Source: Rhizobium albus
GTDB lineage: Bacteria > Pseudomonadota > Alphaproteobacteria > Rhizobiales > Rhizobiaceae
Direction: 5' to 3'
Assembly: GCA_030160035.1 (NCBI GenBank)
Contig: BSNO01000001.1
Location: 248,001 to 312,000, forward strand
Length of the DNA stretch: 64,000 nucleotides
This document shows positions 1 to 8,270 of this stretch, piece after piece. Under the pieces are notes generated by a model. The model was not told the DNA's origin and made no database searches. It worked only from the letters and a program-made list of their open reading frames with translations. Position numbers and translations under genes: made by a program. Numbering within the stretch: position 1 is the stretch's first letter; the number at the start of each line of letters is the position of its first letter.

Positions 1-320
1 TTGAGGACGTCGACGATCGCCTTGGTGTCGGACGCCGTGATGAGGATGCCCTTTGCGCCAGAGGCGATGCAGGATTCGACCGCCTGAACCTGGGTTTCGT
101 GGTCACCATCGACACGGCCGGCATAGGTGGACAGCTCGACGCCGAGTTCTTCGGCCTTGGCAGTGGCGCCTTCCTTCATCTTGACGAAGAAGGGGTTGAT
201 GTCGGTCTTGGTGATGAGGCAGGCGCTGACCGTATCCTGCGCTTTGGCGGGCGTGGCCATGATGAGGCCGGCGGTGACGGCGGCAAGGGCAGTCGACGCG
301 AGAATGGCGTAGCGTGTCAT
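1..320 (-). CDS. frcB: Sugar ABC transporter periplasmic binding protein, FrcB-like (3' part outside window)
   Basis: Only the first 106 codons are present; the gene runs off the left edge. The product starts with a classic signal peptide ([15 protein letters not shown]..., AxA site around PAKAQD), followed by [20 protein letters not shown] and [11 protein letters not shown], the N-terminal lobe of a type I (ribose/fructose family) binding protein that captures sugar in the periplasm for an ABC importer. The ATG at 318-320 has GGGAGG just upstream. It diverges from a ROK repressor gene across a palindrome, as in rhizobial frc fructose-uptake loci; the permease and ATPase would lie to the left. 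Substrate fructose is inferred from resemblance and context; ribose or another sugar is possible. Confidence 0.75.
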   Translation of the reverse strand, partial: MTRYAILASTALAAVTAGLIMATPAKAQDTVSACLITKTDINPFFVKMKEGATAKAEELGVELSTYAGRVDGDHETQVQAVESCIASGAKGILITASDTKAIVDVL

Positions 321-392
321 GATGTTCCTCCCAGAATGACGATCCGGACCACTCCCTGTCCGGCGCTGGGCAAACGAAACACCAAGCGTCGA

Positions 393-437
393 CGCGTGTC
401 AATAAATAAATCACTCTTATTTAGTTATTGACACGCG
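393..437. promoter_or_regulatory. 45-bp palindrome between frcB-like and ROK genes (candidate operator)
   Basis: Two 19-base arms (393-411 and 419-437) are reverse complements except for one position and flank a 7-base centre. The outer 13 bases of each arm match perfectly (CGCGTGTCAATAA / TTATTGACACGCG). Each arm carries TTGACA reading outward, so it could hold the -35 boxes of both divergent promoters. A second short palindrome, GACACG-N5-CGTGTC, follows at 430-446. ROK repressors bind AT-rich palindromes, so this is probably the site of the ROK protein encoded at 513. Confidence 0.7.
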
Positions 438-512
438 GGTCGTGTCGCGCTCATCCTTGTCTCTGCCGGTGAGACCTGCGAAGGACGTTCGGCATCGGCA
501 GGGAGGACATCA

Positions 513-1727
513 ATGGCGCTGACGGGCGGGCTGCAAGAGGCCGGCGGCCAGCAATTGCGCGGCTCGAACCAGAGCGGGATGCGCGCCTACAACGAACGGC
601 TCGTGCTGAGCCTCGTTCGTCGCCATGCCGTGTTGGTGAAGACCGAGATCGCCCGCATGACCGGCCTTTCCGCTCAAACCATCTCCGTCATCATGCGGGA
701 ACTTGAAGCCGACGGGCTGCTGGTGCGCGGTGAGCCCATTCGCGGCAAGGTGGGGCAACCATCGGTGCCGCTGTCGATCAATCCGGAAGGTGCCTTCTTC
801 ATCGGCCTGAAAGTCGGCCGGCGCAGCGCCGATCTCATCGTCATCAATTTCCTCGGCAAGCCGGTCGCAAGCCGGCATGCGGGCTACGCTTATCCGGATC
901 CCGATGCCATTCTGGCCTTCGTGCGCGAGGGACTGGCGGAAATGATCGCGGCGCTCGGTGCCGACCAGCAAAGCCGCATCGCCGGGCTCGGCATCGCCAT
1001 GCCGTTTCAGCTCTGGAACTGGCACGACGAGGTGGGTGCGCCACAGGCGCAGATGGATCGGTGGCGGCATTTCGACCTGAAGCGCGAGATCGACGCGATC
1101 TGCAATTTCCCGGTCTATCTGCAGAACGATGCGACGGCGGCCTGCGCCGCAGAGCTGATCTTCGGCGAACGCGCCAGCCGCCAGGATTTCATCTATTTCT
1201 ATGTCGGCAGCTTCATCGGCGGCGGCATCGTGCTGAACGGCAGTCTCTATGCGGGGCGCAGCGGCAATGCCGGCGCGCTCGGCTCCATGCCGGTTCCGGG
1301 GCGCAGCGGCGGGACGGAGCAACTGATCGACCAGGCTTCCATCATGGTGCTGGAAAAGATGCTGGTCGCCGACGGCATCGATCCCTCGCCACTCTGGCAG
1401 ACACCGGAGGACTGGTCACAATTCGGCCCGTCTGTGGACCGCTGGATCGCAACCGTCGCCACCGGTCTCGCCTATGCCATCGTGGCATCCGTCTCGATCA
1501 TCGATTTCGAAACGGTCATCATCGATGGCGGCATGCCGCAGGCCGTGCGCGCGGCGCTCGTGATCGAAACCCGGGCGGCCATCGCCGCGATGGATCTGCA
1601 GGGCATCGACACGCCCAATGTCGAGGCCGGCTCCATCGGCTCCATCGCGCGGGCGCTTGGCGCAGCCAGCCTGCCGCTCTTCGACAAATATCTGATCGAC
1701 CAGCACACATTGATGCGCGAAGCCTGA
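513..1727 (+). CDS. frcR: ROK-family transcriptional repressor, probable sugar regulator
   Basis: A 404-residue ROK protein: an N-terminal winged helix-turn-helix (about residues 26-75, including VKTEIARMTGLSAQTISVIM) precedes a sugar-kinase-like ROK domain (about 95-390, with FIGGGIVLNGSLYAGRSGNAG). GGGAGGA lies 6-7 bases before the ATG. The gene is divergent from the frcB-like binding-protein gene and faces a large palindrome, so it most likely represses the sugar transporter and is released by the sugar or its phosphate. The CxCGxxGCxE zinc motif of many ROK kinases is missing, which fits a regulator rather than an enzyme. The name rests on synteny with rhizobial frc loci; XylR- or NagC-like roles are alternatives. 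Confidence 0.8.
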   Translation: MALTGGLQEAGGQQLRGSNQSGMRAYNERLVLSLVRRHAVLVKTEIARMTGLSAQTISVIMRELEADGLLVRGEPIRGKVGQPSVPLSINPEGAFFIGLKVGRRSADLIVINFLGKPVASRHAGYAYPDPDAILAFVREGLAEMIAALGADQQSRIAGLGIAMPFQLWNWHDEVGAPQAQMDRWRHFDLKREIDAICNFPVYLQNDATAACAAELIFGERASRQDFIYFYVGSFIGGGIVLNGSLYAGRSGNAGALGSMPVPGRSGGTEQLIDQASIMVLEKMLVADGIDPSPLWQTPEDWSQFGPSVDRWIATVATGLAYAIVASVSIIDFETVIIDGGMPQAVRAALVIETRAAIAAMDLQGIDTPNVEAGSIGSIARALGAASLPLFDKYLIDQHTLMREA

Positions 1728-1743
1728 TCGCGCATCCAGCCTT

Positions 1744-1919
1744 CATGGTGAGCCTATCGAACCGCGGAGCTCGGCGAGATCCGGGCCACCCTCGCCCTTC
1801 GACGGGCTCAGGATGAGGGTGGAGTGGGCGGAACGCGACAAGTCAAGGCAGGCTCCGGAAGTGAGATCAGGAGTTTGGTGCCTCTCCAGCCCTCATGGTG
1901 AGCTTGTCGAACCACGAGG
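1744..1919. repeat. Dispersed intergenic repeat copies (TGAGC-TTGTCGAA family)
   Basis: Three related short segments lie between the ROK gene and the aminotransferase gene: CATGGTGAGCCTATCGAACC at about 1744, an inverted copy (CTTCGACGGGCTCAGGATGA) at about 1797, and CATGGTGAGCTTGTCGAACC at about 1893. The same core returns at 8184-8203. They look like the small palindromic repeats scattered through rhizobial intergenic DNA. No gene is visible in 1728-1956. Confidence 0.6.
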
Positions 1920-1956
1920 CTGGGCACGATCTGGGTGACCAGCCCTTTGGCGACGA

Positions 1957-3327
1957 TCAGCCGAAGACTTCGGTCAGTGCGGTGCGCGTGGCGTCGACGA
2001 TCTTGTCGGCTTCCTCGCGGGTCAGGCAGAGCGGGGGTGCAAAGCCCAGGATGTCGCCCTGCGGCATGGCGCGGCCGATGACGCCCTGCTTCAGGACAGC
2101 CGCTGAAACGGCTGGACCGATCTTGCGGGAGGGGTCGTAGAATTTCCGGCTCGCCTTGTCGTCGACGAATTCCACCGCACAGAGCATGCCTTCGCCACGG
2201 ACATCGCCGACCTGGGGGTGATCAGCAACGGCGTCCCTCATCTTTTCGTTCAGATAGGCGCCGACCGTTCCCGCATTCTCGACGAGACCGAGGTCGTCAA
2301 CGAGTTTGAGGTTCGCGACGCCGGCGGCCGCGCCGATCGGGTGTGCCGAATAGGTCCAGCCGTGGCCGATCGGCCCCATTTCGTCGGAGCCCTTCACCAG
2401 AACCTGCCAGACCTTGTCCGAAATGACCGATCCGGAAAGCGGCGCATAGGCCGAGGTCAGGCCCTTGGCGGTGGTGATGATGTCGGGCTTCAGGCCGTAA
2501 TGCGCCGAGCCCGTCATGGTGCCGAGACGGCCAAAGCCGGTGACGACTTCGTCGGCGATCAGCAGGATGTCATGCTTGTCGAGCACCGCCTGGATGGCGT
2601 CCCAGTAACCGGCCGGCGGGGGAACGATGCCGCCCGTGCCGAGCATCGGCTCACCGATAAAGGCTGCAATGGTGTCGGCGCCTTCCGCCGCGATCATCTC
2701 TTCGAGCTTGTCGGTGCAATGGGTGACGAAGTCGGCTTCGCTCATGTCGAGATCGGGCCGGCGGAAATAGGACGGCGTCTCGGTGTGCAGCACTTGGCTG
2801 AGCGGCAGGTCGAACTTGTTGTGGAAGGGCGTCAGGCCGGTCAGCGATCCGGTCATCAGGCCCGAGCCATGATAGCCGCGCCAGCGCGAGATGATCTTCT
2901 TCTTTTCGGGCCGGCCGAGGATGTTGTTGTAGTACCAGACGAGCTTGATGTTGGTTTCATTCGCGTCCGAGCCGCCAAGGCCGAAATAGACCTTGGACAT
3001 GTGCTCGGGCATGCGGTCCATCACCATCTTCGCGAGCGTGATGGAGGCTTCCGTGCCGTGGCCGACATAGGCGTGATAGTAGGACAGTTCCTTGGCCTGG
3101 GCGGCGATCGCATCAGCGATCTCCTGGCGGCCATAGCCGACATTCACGCAGTAGAGGCCGGCAAAGCCATCCAGCAGGCGGTTGCCGTTGCGGTCTTCGA
3201 TATAGACGCCCGAGCCGCCGGTGATGACGCGGTTGGCGCTTTCGCCGCGTTCGTGCTGGCCCATATGCGTGGAGGGGTGGAAGAAATTCTCTCGGTCCCA
3301 CTGGTCGAGCTGGTCGTTCCTGAGCAT
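1957..3327 (-). CDS. Class III PLP aminotransferase of the eut/doe-like cluster
   Basis: A 456-residue class III (omega) aminotransferase. The PLP-binding aspartate is in LLIADEVVTGFGRLG and the Schiff-base lysine in DIITTAKGLTSAY; FIGEPMLGTGGIVPP and the C-terminal FAPPLCLTREE are also typical. It probably moves the amino group of a diamine or diamino acid to pyruvate or 2-oxoglutarate. It is the last gene of a minus-strand group after EutB- and EutC-like genes; ectoine-degradation loci also carry such a gene (DoeD/Atf), which uses 2,4-diaminobutyrate. A beta-alanine or putrescine specificity cannot be excluded by eye. The 119 bases separating it from the EutC-like gene leave room for its own signals. 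Confidence 0.85.
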   Translation of the reverse strand: MLRNDQLDQWDRENFFHPSTHMGQHERGESANRVITGGSGVYIEDRNGNRLLDGFAGLYCVNVGYGRQEIADAIAAQAKELSYYHAYVGHGTEASITLAKMVMDRMPEHMSKVYFGLGGSDANETNIKLVWYYNNILGRPEKKKIISRWRGYHGSGLMTGSLTGLTPFHNKFDLPLSQVLHTETPSYFRRPDLDMSEADFVTHCTDKLEEMIAAEGADTIAAFIGEPMLGTGGIVPPPAGYWDAIQAVLDKHDILLIADEVVTGFGRLGTMTGSAHYGLKPDIITTAKGLTSAYAPLSGSVISDKVWQVLVKGSDEMGPIGHGWTYSAHPIGAAAGVANLKLVDDLGLVENAGTVGAYLNEKMRDAVADHPQVGDVRGEGMLCAVEFVDDKASRKFYDPSRKIGPAVSAAVLKQGVIGRAMPQGDILGFAPPLCLTREEADKIVDATRTALTEVFG

Positions 3328-3446
3328 GGCTACTCCGTCGGGTGGTCTCTTGGTTTCCAGCGCCCTCTTGCCGGCAATTCGATGCAGCGGCCGGGCCTTC
3401 GGGCCCCTCCATGGCGCATTTTGCGGCAGAAATCGGAGGTGCGGGC

Positions 3447-4445
3447 CTATAGGGCCACTTTTGAACCCTTACCCCCCGCCTTGGCAACCCCGAGGGCAAA
3501 GGTCGCAATGGCGGTGTCCTGCGCGCCGGTGCCAGTCAGATCGCACATGGTGATCGCATCCTCCGACATGCGACCATGGACTTTGCCCGCAACGATGTCA
3601 CCCAATTCGACCGGCTGACCTGCTCCCCAAAGCCCGGCTTCCATTGCGGTCCGCAGTTCACCGAGCGTTTCGCACTGGCTTGCACGATCGGCGACGTAGA
3701 GATCGGCGCGGGCGAGGGCCTCTGGTTCGATTTCGTTCTTCTCAGGGCTGTCGGAACCCATTGCGGTGATGTGGAGGCCCGGATGCAGCCATTCAGCCTT
3801 CAGGATCGGTTCGCGGGCAGGCGTCGTCGTCACGACGAGCTGGCTTTTGGCGACGGCCTTTTCGCCATCCGGTTCGGCGACGACCTCGATGCCAAGCTCT
3901 GCGGCAAGATCGGCGGCGCAGGCTTCCGTCTTCGCCCGATCGCGGCCCCAGACGATGAGCTTTCGGAACGGCCGGACGAGATGCGCTGCCTTCATCTGCA
4001 GCCGCGCCTGGACGCCGGTGCCGAAGACAGCAGCCGTATCGACCGTGTGCGGCGCGAGATGTTTCGCGGCGACCGCGCCGGCTGCTGCCGTGCGGATGTC
4101 GGTGAGGTAGCCATTGTCCATCAGCAGTGCCTCGACGAGGCCCGTGCGTGCTGAAAAGAGGATCATCAGGCCGTTCAGACTCGGAAGGCCGAGCTTCGGA
4201 TTGTCGAAGAAGCCGGGGCTCACCTTGATGGCAAAGCCTTCGAAGCCGGGAATGAAGGCGGTCTTTACGTCCACCTCGCCATGTGCTTCGGGGATCGCCA
4301 TGGACAGGATCGGCGGCATCACGACCTTGCCGCTTGCCAAAGCCGCGAATGCTTTTTCCACGACGTTGATGGCTGCATGGTCCAGATGGACGAGTTCGCG
4401 AAGGTCGCGCTCGGTGAGGATGAGAACGTCGCGTGGCTCAGCCAT
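3447..4445 (-). CDS. eutC: EutC-like ornithine cyclodeaminase/mu-crystallin family protein
   Basis: A 332-residue OCD/mu-crystallin protein with a Rossmann NAD-binding region (AAVFGTGVQARLQMKAA, about residues 140-160), preceded by GYLTDIRTAAAGAVAAKHLA and followed by ITAMGSDSPEKNEI, the family's substrate- and cofactor-binding blocks. Its ATG overlaps the end of the EutB-like gene by 8 bases, so the two are co-translated. Proteins of this type paired with a threonine-dehydratase homologue are called EutB/EutC in ectoine and hydroxyectoine utilisation loci and are thought to handle the hydroxylated intermediate. The assignment rests on family and the next-door DoeA-like gene; a generic ornithine cyclodeaminase or alanine dehydrogenase is the alternative. 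Confidence 0.75.
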   Translation of the reverse strand: MAEPRDVLILTERDLRELVHLDHAAINVVEKAFAALASGKVVMPPILSMAIPEAHGEVDVKTAFIPGFEGFAIKVSPGFFDNPKLGLPSLNGLMILFSARTGLVEALLMDNGYLTDIRTAAAGAVAAKHLAPHTVDTAAVFGTGVQARLQMKAAHLVRPFRKLIVWGRDRAKTEACAADLAAELGIEVVAEPDGEKAVAKSQLVVTTTPAREPILKAEWLHPGLHITAMGSDSPEKNEIEPEALARADLYVADRASQCETLGELRTAMEAGLWGAGQPVELGDIVAGKVHGRMSEDAITMCDLTGTGAQDTAIATFALGVAKAGGKGSKVAL

Positions 4446-5451
4446 GGTCGTAGGTCCTTCCTTTCACGGTGACGTCGCCAAGGACGATATCGTCTCCCGC
4501 CATGATGCGGTTGAAGACGCCCATATCGACGTTGCGTCCGGTGATGACGGTCGCGACTGGACCTTCAAGCTCTTTGAGCTTTCCAGCCATGATCGCGGCG
4601 ATGCCCACCACGCAGGCGCCCTCGGCCACGATGCGCTCCTCGTAGAACAGGGCCTGCATCGCCCGGTAGATCTCGTCTTCGGTGACGAGGATGGTTTCAT
4701 CCAGGAAGTCCCGGCAGAGCTTGAAAGAGTGCTGGTTCTGGAGCCCGATGCCGCCGCCGAGTGAATCGGCGAGGCTCGCGACTTCGGTGACAGCGACGGG
4801 ACGGCCGGCGCGGATGCTTTCGTGCATTGCCGCGCCGCGGTCCATCGAGATGCCCACCACCCGGATCGAGGGTTTGATGTGCTTGGCGGCAAGCGCCATG
4901 CCCGCGGCGAGACCACCGCCGGAAAGCGGGATCAGCAGCGTTTCGATGTCGGGCCGGTCTTCCAGCATCTCGAGCGTGATCGTACCTTGTCCGGCGATGA
5001 CATGCGGATGGTCGAAGGGCGGGATATCCACCAGGCCCTCCTCGGCCACCAGGCGCGCCGCTTCCTCCTGCGCATCATCCTGGCTAACTCCCACGATCCG
5101 CACCTCTGCGCCGAGCGCCCGGATGCCGTCCACCTTGGTCTTCGGCACAAGCGTAGACATGCAGACGACCGCACGAATGCCACGGGATTTGGCGGCATGG
5201 GCGACTGCGCGACCATGATTGCCGGTCGAGCAACAGGTGACACCGGCAACATCGGCCGGAAGCTGCATGATCGCGTTGACGGCCCCGCGCAGCTTGAACG
5301 CGCCGATGGGCTGCAGCGATTCCAGCTTCAGGAGAAGCTCGGTGCCGAGGAGACGGGACAATGCCGTGGCTTCAACGAGGGGTGTGCGGAGCACATGGCC
5401 TGCGATGGTCGCTTGTGCCTGCTCGATGTCGCTGAAGCTGAAGGAAGCCAA
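4438..5451 (-). CDS. eutB: EutB-like PLP-dependent threonine dehydratase family protein
   Basis: Fold type II PLP enzyme. The lysine motif is LQPIGAFKLRGAVNA, the phosphate-binding loop SGGGLAAG, and STGNHGRAVAHAAK matches the dehydratase family, so it should catalyse an elimination or racemisation on a hydroxy amino acid. The frame is open to a GTG at 5514, but no ribosome site precedes it and the family fold starts at SFSDIEQAQATIAGHV; a TTG at 5449-5451 with GGAG about 11 bases upstream fits the usual length (337 residues) better, so I chose it. It forms an overlapping pair with the EutC-like gene and faces the divergent DoeA-like gene. In ectoine loci EutB is thought to dehydrate the hydroxyectoine-derived intermediate. 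Confidence 0.72.
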   Translation of the reverse strand: MASFSFSDIEQAQATIAGHVLRTPLVEATALSRLLGTELLLKLESLQPIGAFKLRGAVNAIMQLPADVAGVTCCSTGNHGRAVAHAAKSRGIRAVVCMSTLVPKTKVDGIRALGAEVRIVGVSQDDAQEEAARLVAEEGLVDIPPFDHPHVIAGQGTITLEMLEDRPDIETLLIPLSGGGLAAGMALAAKHIKPSIRVVGISMDRGAAMHESIRAGRPVAVTEVASLADSLGGGIGLQNQHSFKLCRDFLDETILVTEDEIYRAMQALFYEERIVAEGACVVGIAAIMAGKLKELEGPVATVITGRNVDMGVFNRIMAGDDIVLGDVTVKGRTYDHG

Positions 5452-5679
5452 TACGGCACGTTCTCCGGTGATTTTCCGAGATTTGATGCGTTCTTGAAGC
5501 CGCAAGCCGACCACGGCGGCGTCTGCGCTGTCAAGTTTCGCTCCGTTTCAAGCTCCAGGCGGCTGGATCGTCGCGGCATCCGGACGTCGCATTCAGACAG
5601 GTTGTTGCCCGTACTGCTTGTAGTGTAGGCATAGTGTGACGGTGCCTAAAAATGTCGTTTTAGATCAGGAAGTCTGCTG

Positions 5680-6879
5680 ATGCCCGCCAGTGCATTGCCT
5701 TTCAGCCACGCCGAATATGAGCGCCGCCTGCGTCTCGTGCGCGACTCCATGCGCAGGCAGGAGATCGATGTCCTGTTCGTCGAGGATCCTTCCAACATGG
5801 CATGGCTGACCGGCTATGACGGCTGGTCGTTCTACGTGCACCAGGGCGTGCTCATCTTCCACGATGAAGACCCGATCTGGTGGGGCCGCGGGCAGGATGC
5901 CAATGGGGCGGTGCGCACCGTCTACATGGAGGATGCGCGCTGCATCCCATACGCCGACCACTATGTGCAGTCGCGCGACATTCATCCGATGCAGACGCTG
6001 GCCGCGCTGATCCGCGACAAAGGCCATTCGTCGTCGCGTATCGGGCTCGAGCTCGACAATTATTACTTCTCCGCCAAAGCCTACCTCGTGCTCGAATACG
6101 AGCTGCCGAACGCAACCTTCAGCGATGCGACAGGGCTGGTGAACTGGCAGCGCACGGTCAAGTCGAACGAGGAACTCGCCTTCATGCGCAAGGCGGCGCT
6201 GATTGCGGAAAAGGTTGTCGACGGCATCGTGGAGCGCGTCGAGCCGGGCATGAAGAAGAACGAGGTGGTGGCCGAGATCTATGCGGACACGATCCGTGGT
6301 CTCGACGACGGCACGGAAGAGGGCATCTGGGGCGACTATCCGGCGATCGTGCCGCTCCTGCCGAGCGGATCGGATGCCGCGGCGCCGCACCTCACCTGGA
6401 GCGCGCAGCCCTTCAAACAGGGCGAGGCGACCTTCTTCGAGATCGCCGGCTGCTACCGCCGCTATCACGTGCCGTTCTGCCGGACGGTGTTTCTCGGCAA
6501 GCCGCCGCAGTACCTGCTCGACGCGGAAATGGCGGTTGTGCTCGGCCTCGAAGCTGGGCTCGAGACCGCGCGTCCTGGTGCGCGCGCCGGCGATGTCGCG
6601 CGTGCCTTCCACTACGAGCTCGAGAAGATCGGCATCGATCGCGGCGCGCGCTGCGGCTATCCGATCGGAATTTCTTATCCGCCAGATTGGGGCGAGCGGA
6701 CCATCTCGTTCCGCGAAAATGACGACACCATTCTGGAAGCTGGCATGACCTTCCACTTCATGCCGGGACTCTGGATGAAGGATTGGGGTCTCGAGATCAC
6801 CGAGAGCATCCTGATCCGCGACGGCGCGGCGGCCGAATGCCTCTGCAACCGTCCCCGCAAGATGTATGTGAAGGATTAG
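5680..6879 (+). CDS. doeA: DoeA/EutD-like ectoine hydrolase (M24 peptidase fold)
   Basis: A 399-residue M24 (creatinase/Xaa-Pro peptidase) protein. The creatinase-type N-terminal domain contains DPSNMAWLTGYDGWSFYVHQ and GRGQDANGAVRT; the pita-bread domain contains GDYPAIVPLLPSGSDAAAPH, FFEIAGCYRRYH and GLEITES. These match the ectoine hydrolase (DoeA/EutD) branch as I know it, which opens the ectoine ring to N-acetyl-diaminobutyrates, better than proline peptidases. AGGAAG precedes the ATG. An M20 deacylase gene starts 8 bases after its stop, and EutB/EutC-like genes diverge from it. No ectoine transporter or EnuR-type regulator is next to it, so the substrate remains inferred. Confidence 0.78.
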   Translation: MPASALPFSHAEYERRLRLVRDSMRRQEIDVLFVEDPSNMAWLTGYDGWSFYVHQGVLIFHDEDPIWWGRGQDANGAVRTVYMEDARCIPYADHYVQSRDIHPMQTLAALIRDKGHSSSRIGLELDNYYFSAKAYLVLEYELPNATFSDATGLVNWQRTVKSNEELAFMRKAALIAEKVVDGIVERVEPGMKKNEVVAEIYADTIRGLDDGTEEGIWGDYPAIVPLLPSGSDAAAPHLTWSAQPFKQGEATFFEIAGCYRRYHVPFCRTVFLGKPPQYLLDAEMAVVLGLEAGLETARPGARAGDVARAFHYELEKIGIDRGARCGYPIGISYPPDWGERTISFRENDDTILEAGMTFHFMPGLWMKDWGLEITESILIRDGAAAECLCNRPRKMYVKD

Positions 6880-6887
6880 CGGGCTTC

Positions 6888-8045
6888 ATGTTGCTGGAGC
6901 GGACCCGGGCGATCCTTGCCGATCTCATCGCCTATCCGACGGTGTCGTCGGACAGCAATCTCGACCTGATCGCCTATGCCGCGGACCTCTTGAAGCAATC
7001 CGGCGCGGACATTCGCATCTCGCAGGATCCGGACGGGCGCAAGGCGAACCTCTTCGCCTCGCTCGGGCCCGGTGTGGATGGCGGCATCGTGCTTTCGGGG
7101 CATTCCGATGTGGTGCCTGTCGAGGGACAGGAGTGGACGAGCGAGCCGTTCGCGCTTCGGGAAGCCGACGGCCTGCTCTATGGGCGCGGCACCTGCGACA
7201 TGAAGGGCTTTATCGCCGCATGTCTTGCCATGGCACCGGTGTTTGCCGCACGCGATCTCGCCCGCCCCGTGCATTTCGCCTTCACCTATGACGAGGAGGT
7301 CGGCTGCCTCGGCGCGCGGACCCTGATTGCCGATCTTTCCGAAGCAGGAATTCGACCGTCGGCCGTCATCATCGGCGAGCCGACAGAGATGCGCATCATC
7401 GAAGGCCACAAGGGATGCTTCGAGTACACGACGCATTTCACGGGCTCAGGCGGCCATGCCTCCATCCCCGATGCGGGTGTCAATGCCATCGAATACGCCG
7501 TCGGCTACATCACGCGCCTGCTCGACTTGCGCGAGCCGCTGAAGGCGCGGTCGCCCGAAGGCAGCCCGTTCACGCCACCGTGGACGACGCTTCAGGCCGG
7601 CGCCATCGTCGGCGGCCCCGCACGCAACGTGGTGGCGAGCGACTGCCGCGTCGACTGGGAAATGCGCCCGGTGACGTCTGCCGACGCCGATTTCGTCAAG
7701 GCGGAGATGCGTGCCTTCGTCGACCAAGTGCTGAGGCCGGCTATGCGTGCGGTCGATCCAGCAACCGACATCGTGACCCACGTGATCGGCGAGGTCGAAG
7801 GGCTGGAGCCGGCGAGCCATTCCGAAGCGCTCGCCATCGCGCGCGAATTGACCGGCCGCAACGAAGCCGACGTCGTGTCCTTCGGCACGGAAGCCGGCCT
7901 CTTCCAAAAGGCCGGCATTTCGGCCGTCGTCTGTGGCCCCGGCTCCATCGCGCAGGCCCACAAGCCGGACGAATTCATCAGCCTCGACCAACTCGACCAG
8001 TGCCTCGGCATGCTGAAGCGGCTGGCCGATAAGGTGGGCCGGTGA
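6888..8045 (+). CDS. M20 deacylase, ArgE-type (N-acetylornithine/N-acetyl-diaminobutyrate)
   Basis: A 385-residue metallopeptidase of the ArgE/DapE group. It keeps the zinc and catalytic motifs: GHSDVVPVEG (His-x-Asp), YGRGTCDMKGF (bridging Asp), DEEVGCLG (catalytic Glu and ligand Glu) and a late FGTEAGLFQKAG segment. It should remove an acetyl group from an N-acetylated amino acid. The ATG at 6888 gives the usual ArgE length and leaves an 8-base gap after the DoeA-like gene; the frame stays open further upstream but inside that gene. Beside an ectoine hydrolase, the likely substrate is N-acetyl-2,4-diaminobutyrate, a step usually done by the unrelated EutE/DoeB. It could equally be a stray acetylornithine deacetylase. 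Confidence 0.8.
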   Translation: MLLERTRAILADLIAYPTVSSDSNLDLIAYAADLLKQSGADIRISQDPDGRKANLFASLGPGVDGGIVLSGHSDVVPVEGQEWTSEPFALREADGLLYGRGTCDMKGFIAACLAMAPVFAARDLARPVHFAFTYDEEVGCLGARTLIADLSEAGIRPSAVIIGEPTEMRIIEGHKGCFEYTTHFTGSGGHASIPDAGVNAIEYAVGYITRLLDLREPLKARSPEGSPFTPPWTTLQAGAIVGGPARNVVASDCRVDWEMRPVTSADADFVKAEMRAFVDQVLRPAMRAVDPATDIVTHVIGEVEGLEPASHSEALAIARELTGRNEADVVSFGTEAGLFQKAGISAVVCGPGSIAQAHKPDEFISLDQLDQCLGMLKRLADKVGR

Positions 8046-8105
8046 ACATTGACCCGGTAGAGGGTACCAGCAAGCGGATGGGCTCCCTCTGTCCCTTCGG
8101 GACAT

Positions 8106-8203
8106 CTCCCCCGCAAGGGGTGAGAATAGCTGCGGCTCGATTTCGCCACTTCTCCACTCTCCCTCCTTGCGGGGGAGAAGTCGGTCCTGAGCTTGTCGAA
8201 GGA
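8106..8203. repeat. Intergenic repeat mosaic with 13-bp inverted repeat
   Basis: CTCCCCCGCAAGG at 8106-8118 is perfectly inverted as CCTTGCGGGGGAG at 8165-8177, and a copy of the TCCTGAGCTTGTCGAAGGA element follows at 8184-8203. A small CTGTCCCTTCGGGACAT hairpin sits just before. Such mosaics are typical of Mesorhizobium-like intergenic regions. The 8046-8270 gap between the convergent deacylase and SDR genes has no gene. Confidence 0.65.
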
Positions 8204-8270
8204 TCCGACAGAGCGAGGCTTCACCGCTTGTTGGTGCTATCGGCCGACATAAGGTGCCCCCAATGCATTC

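Noticed and set aside
6783-6887. Upstream extension of the M20 deacylase frame
   Set aside because: It lies inside the DoeA-like gene, and ATG 6888 gives the family length.
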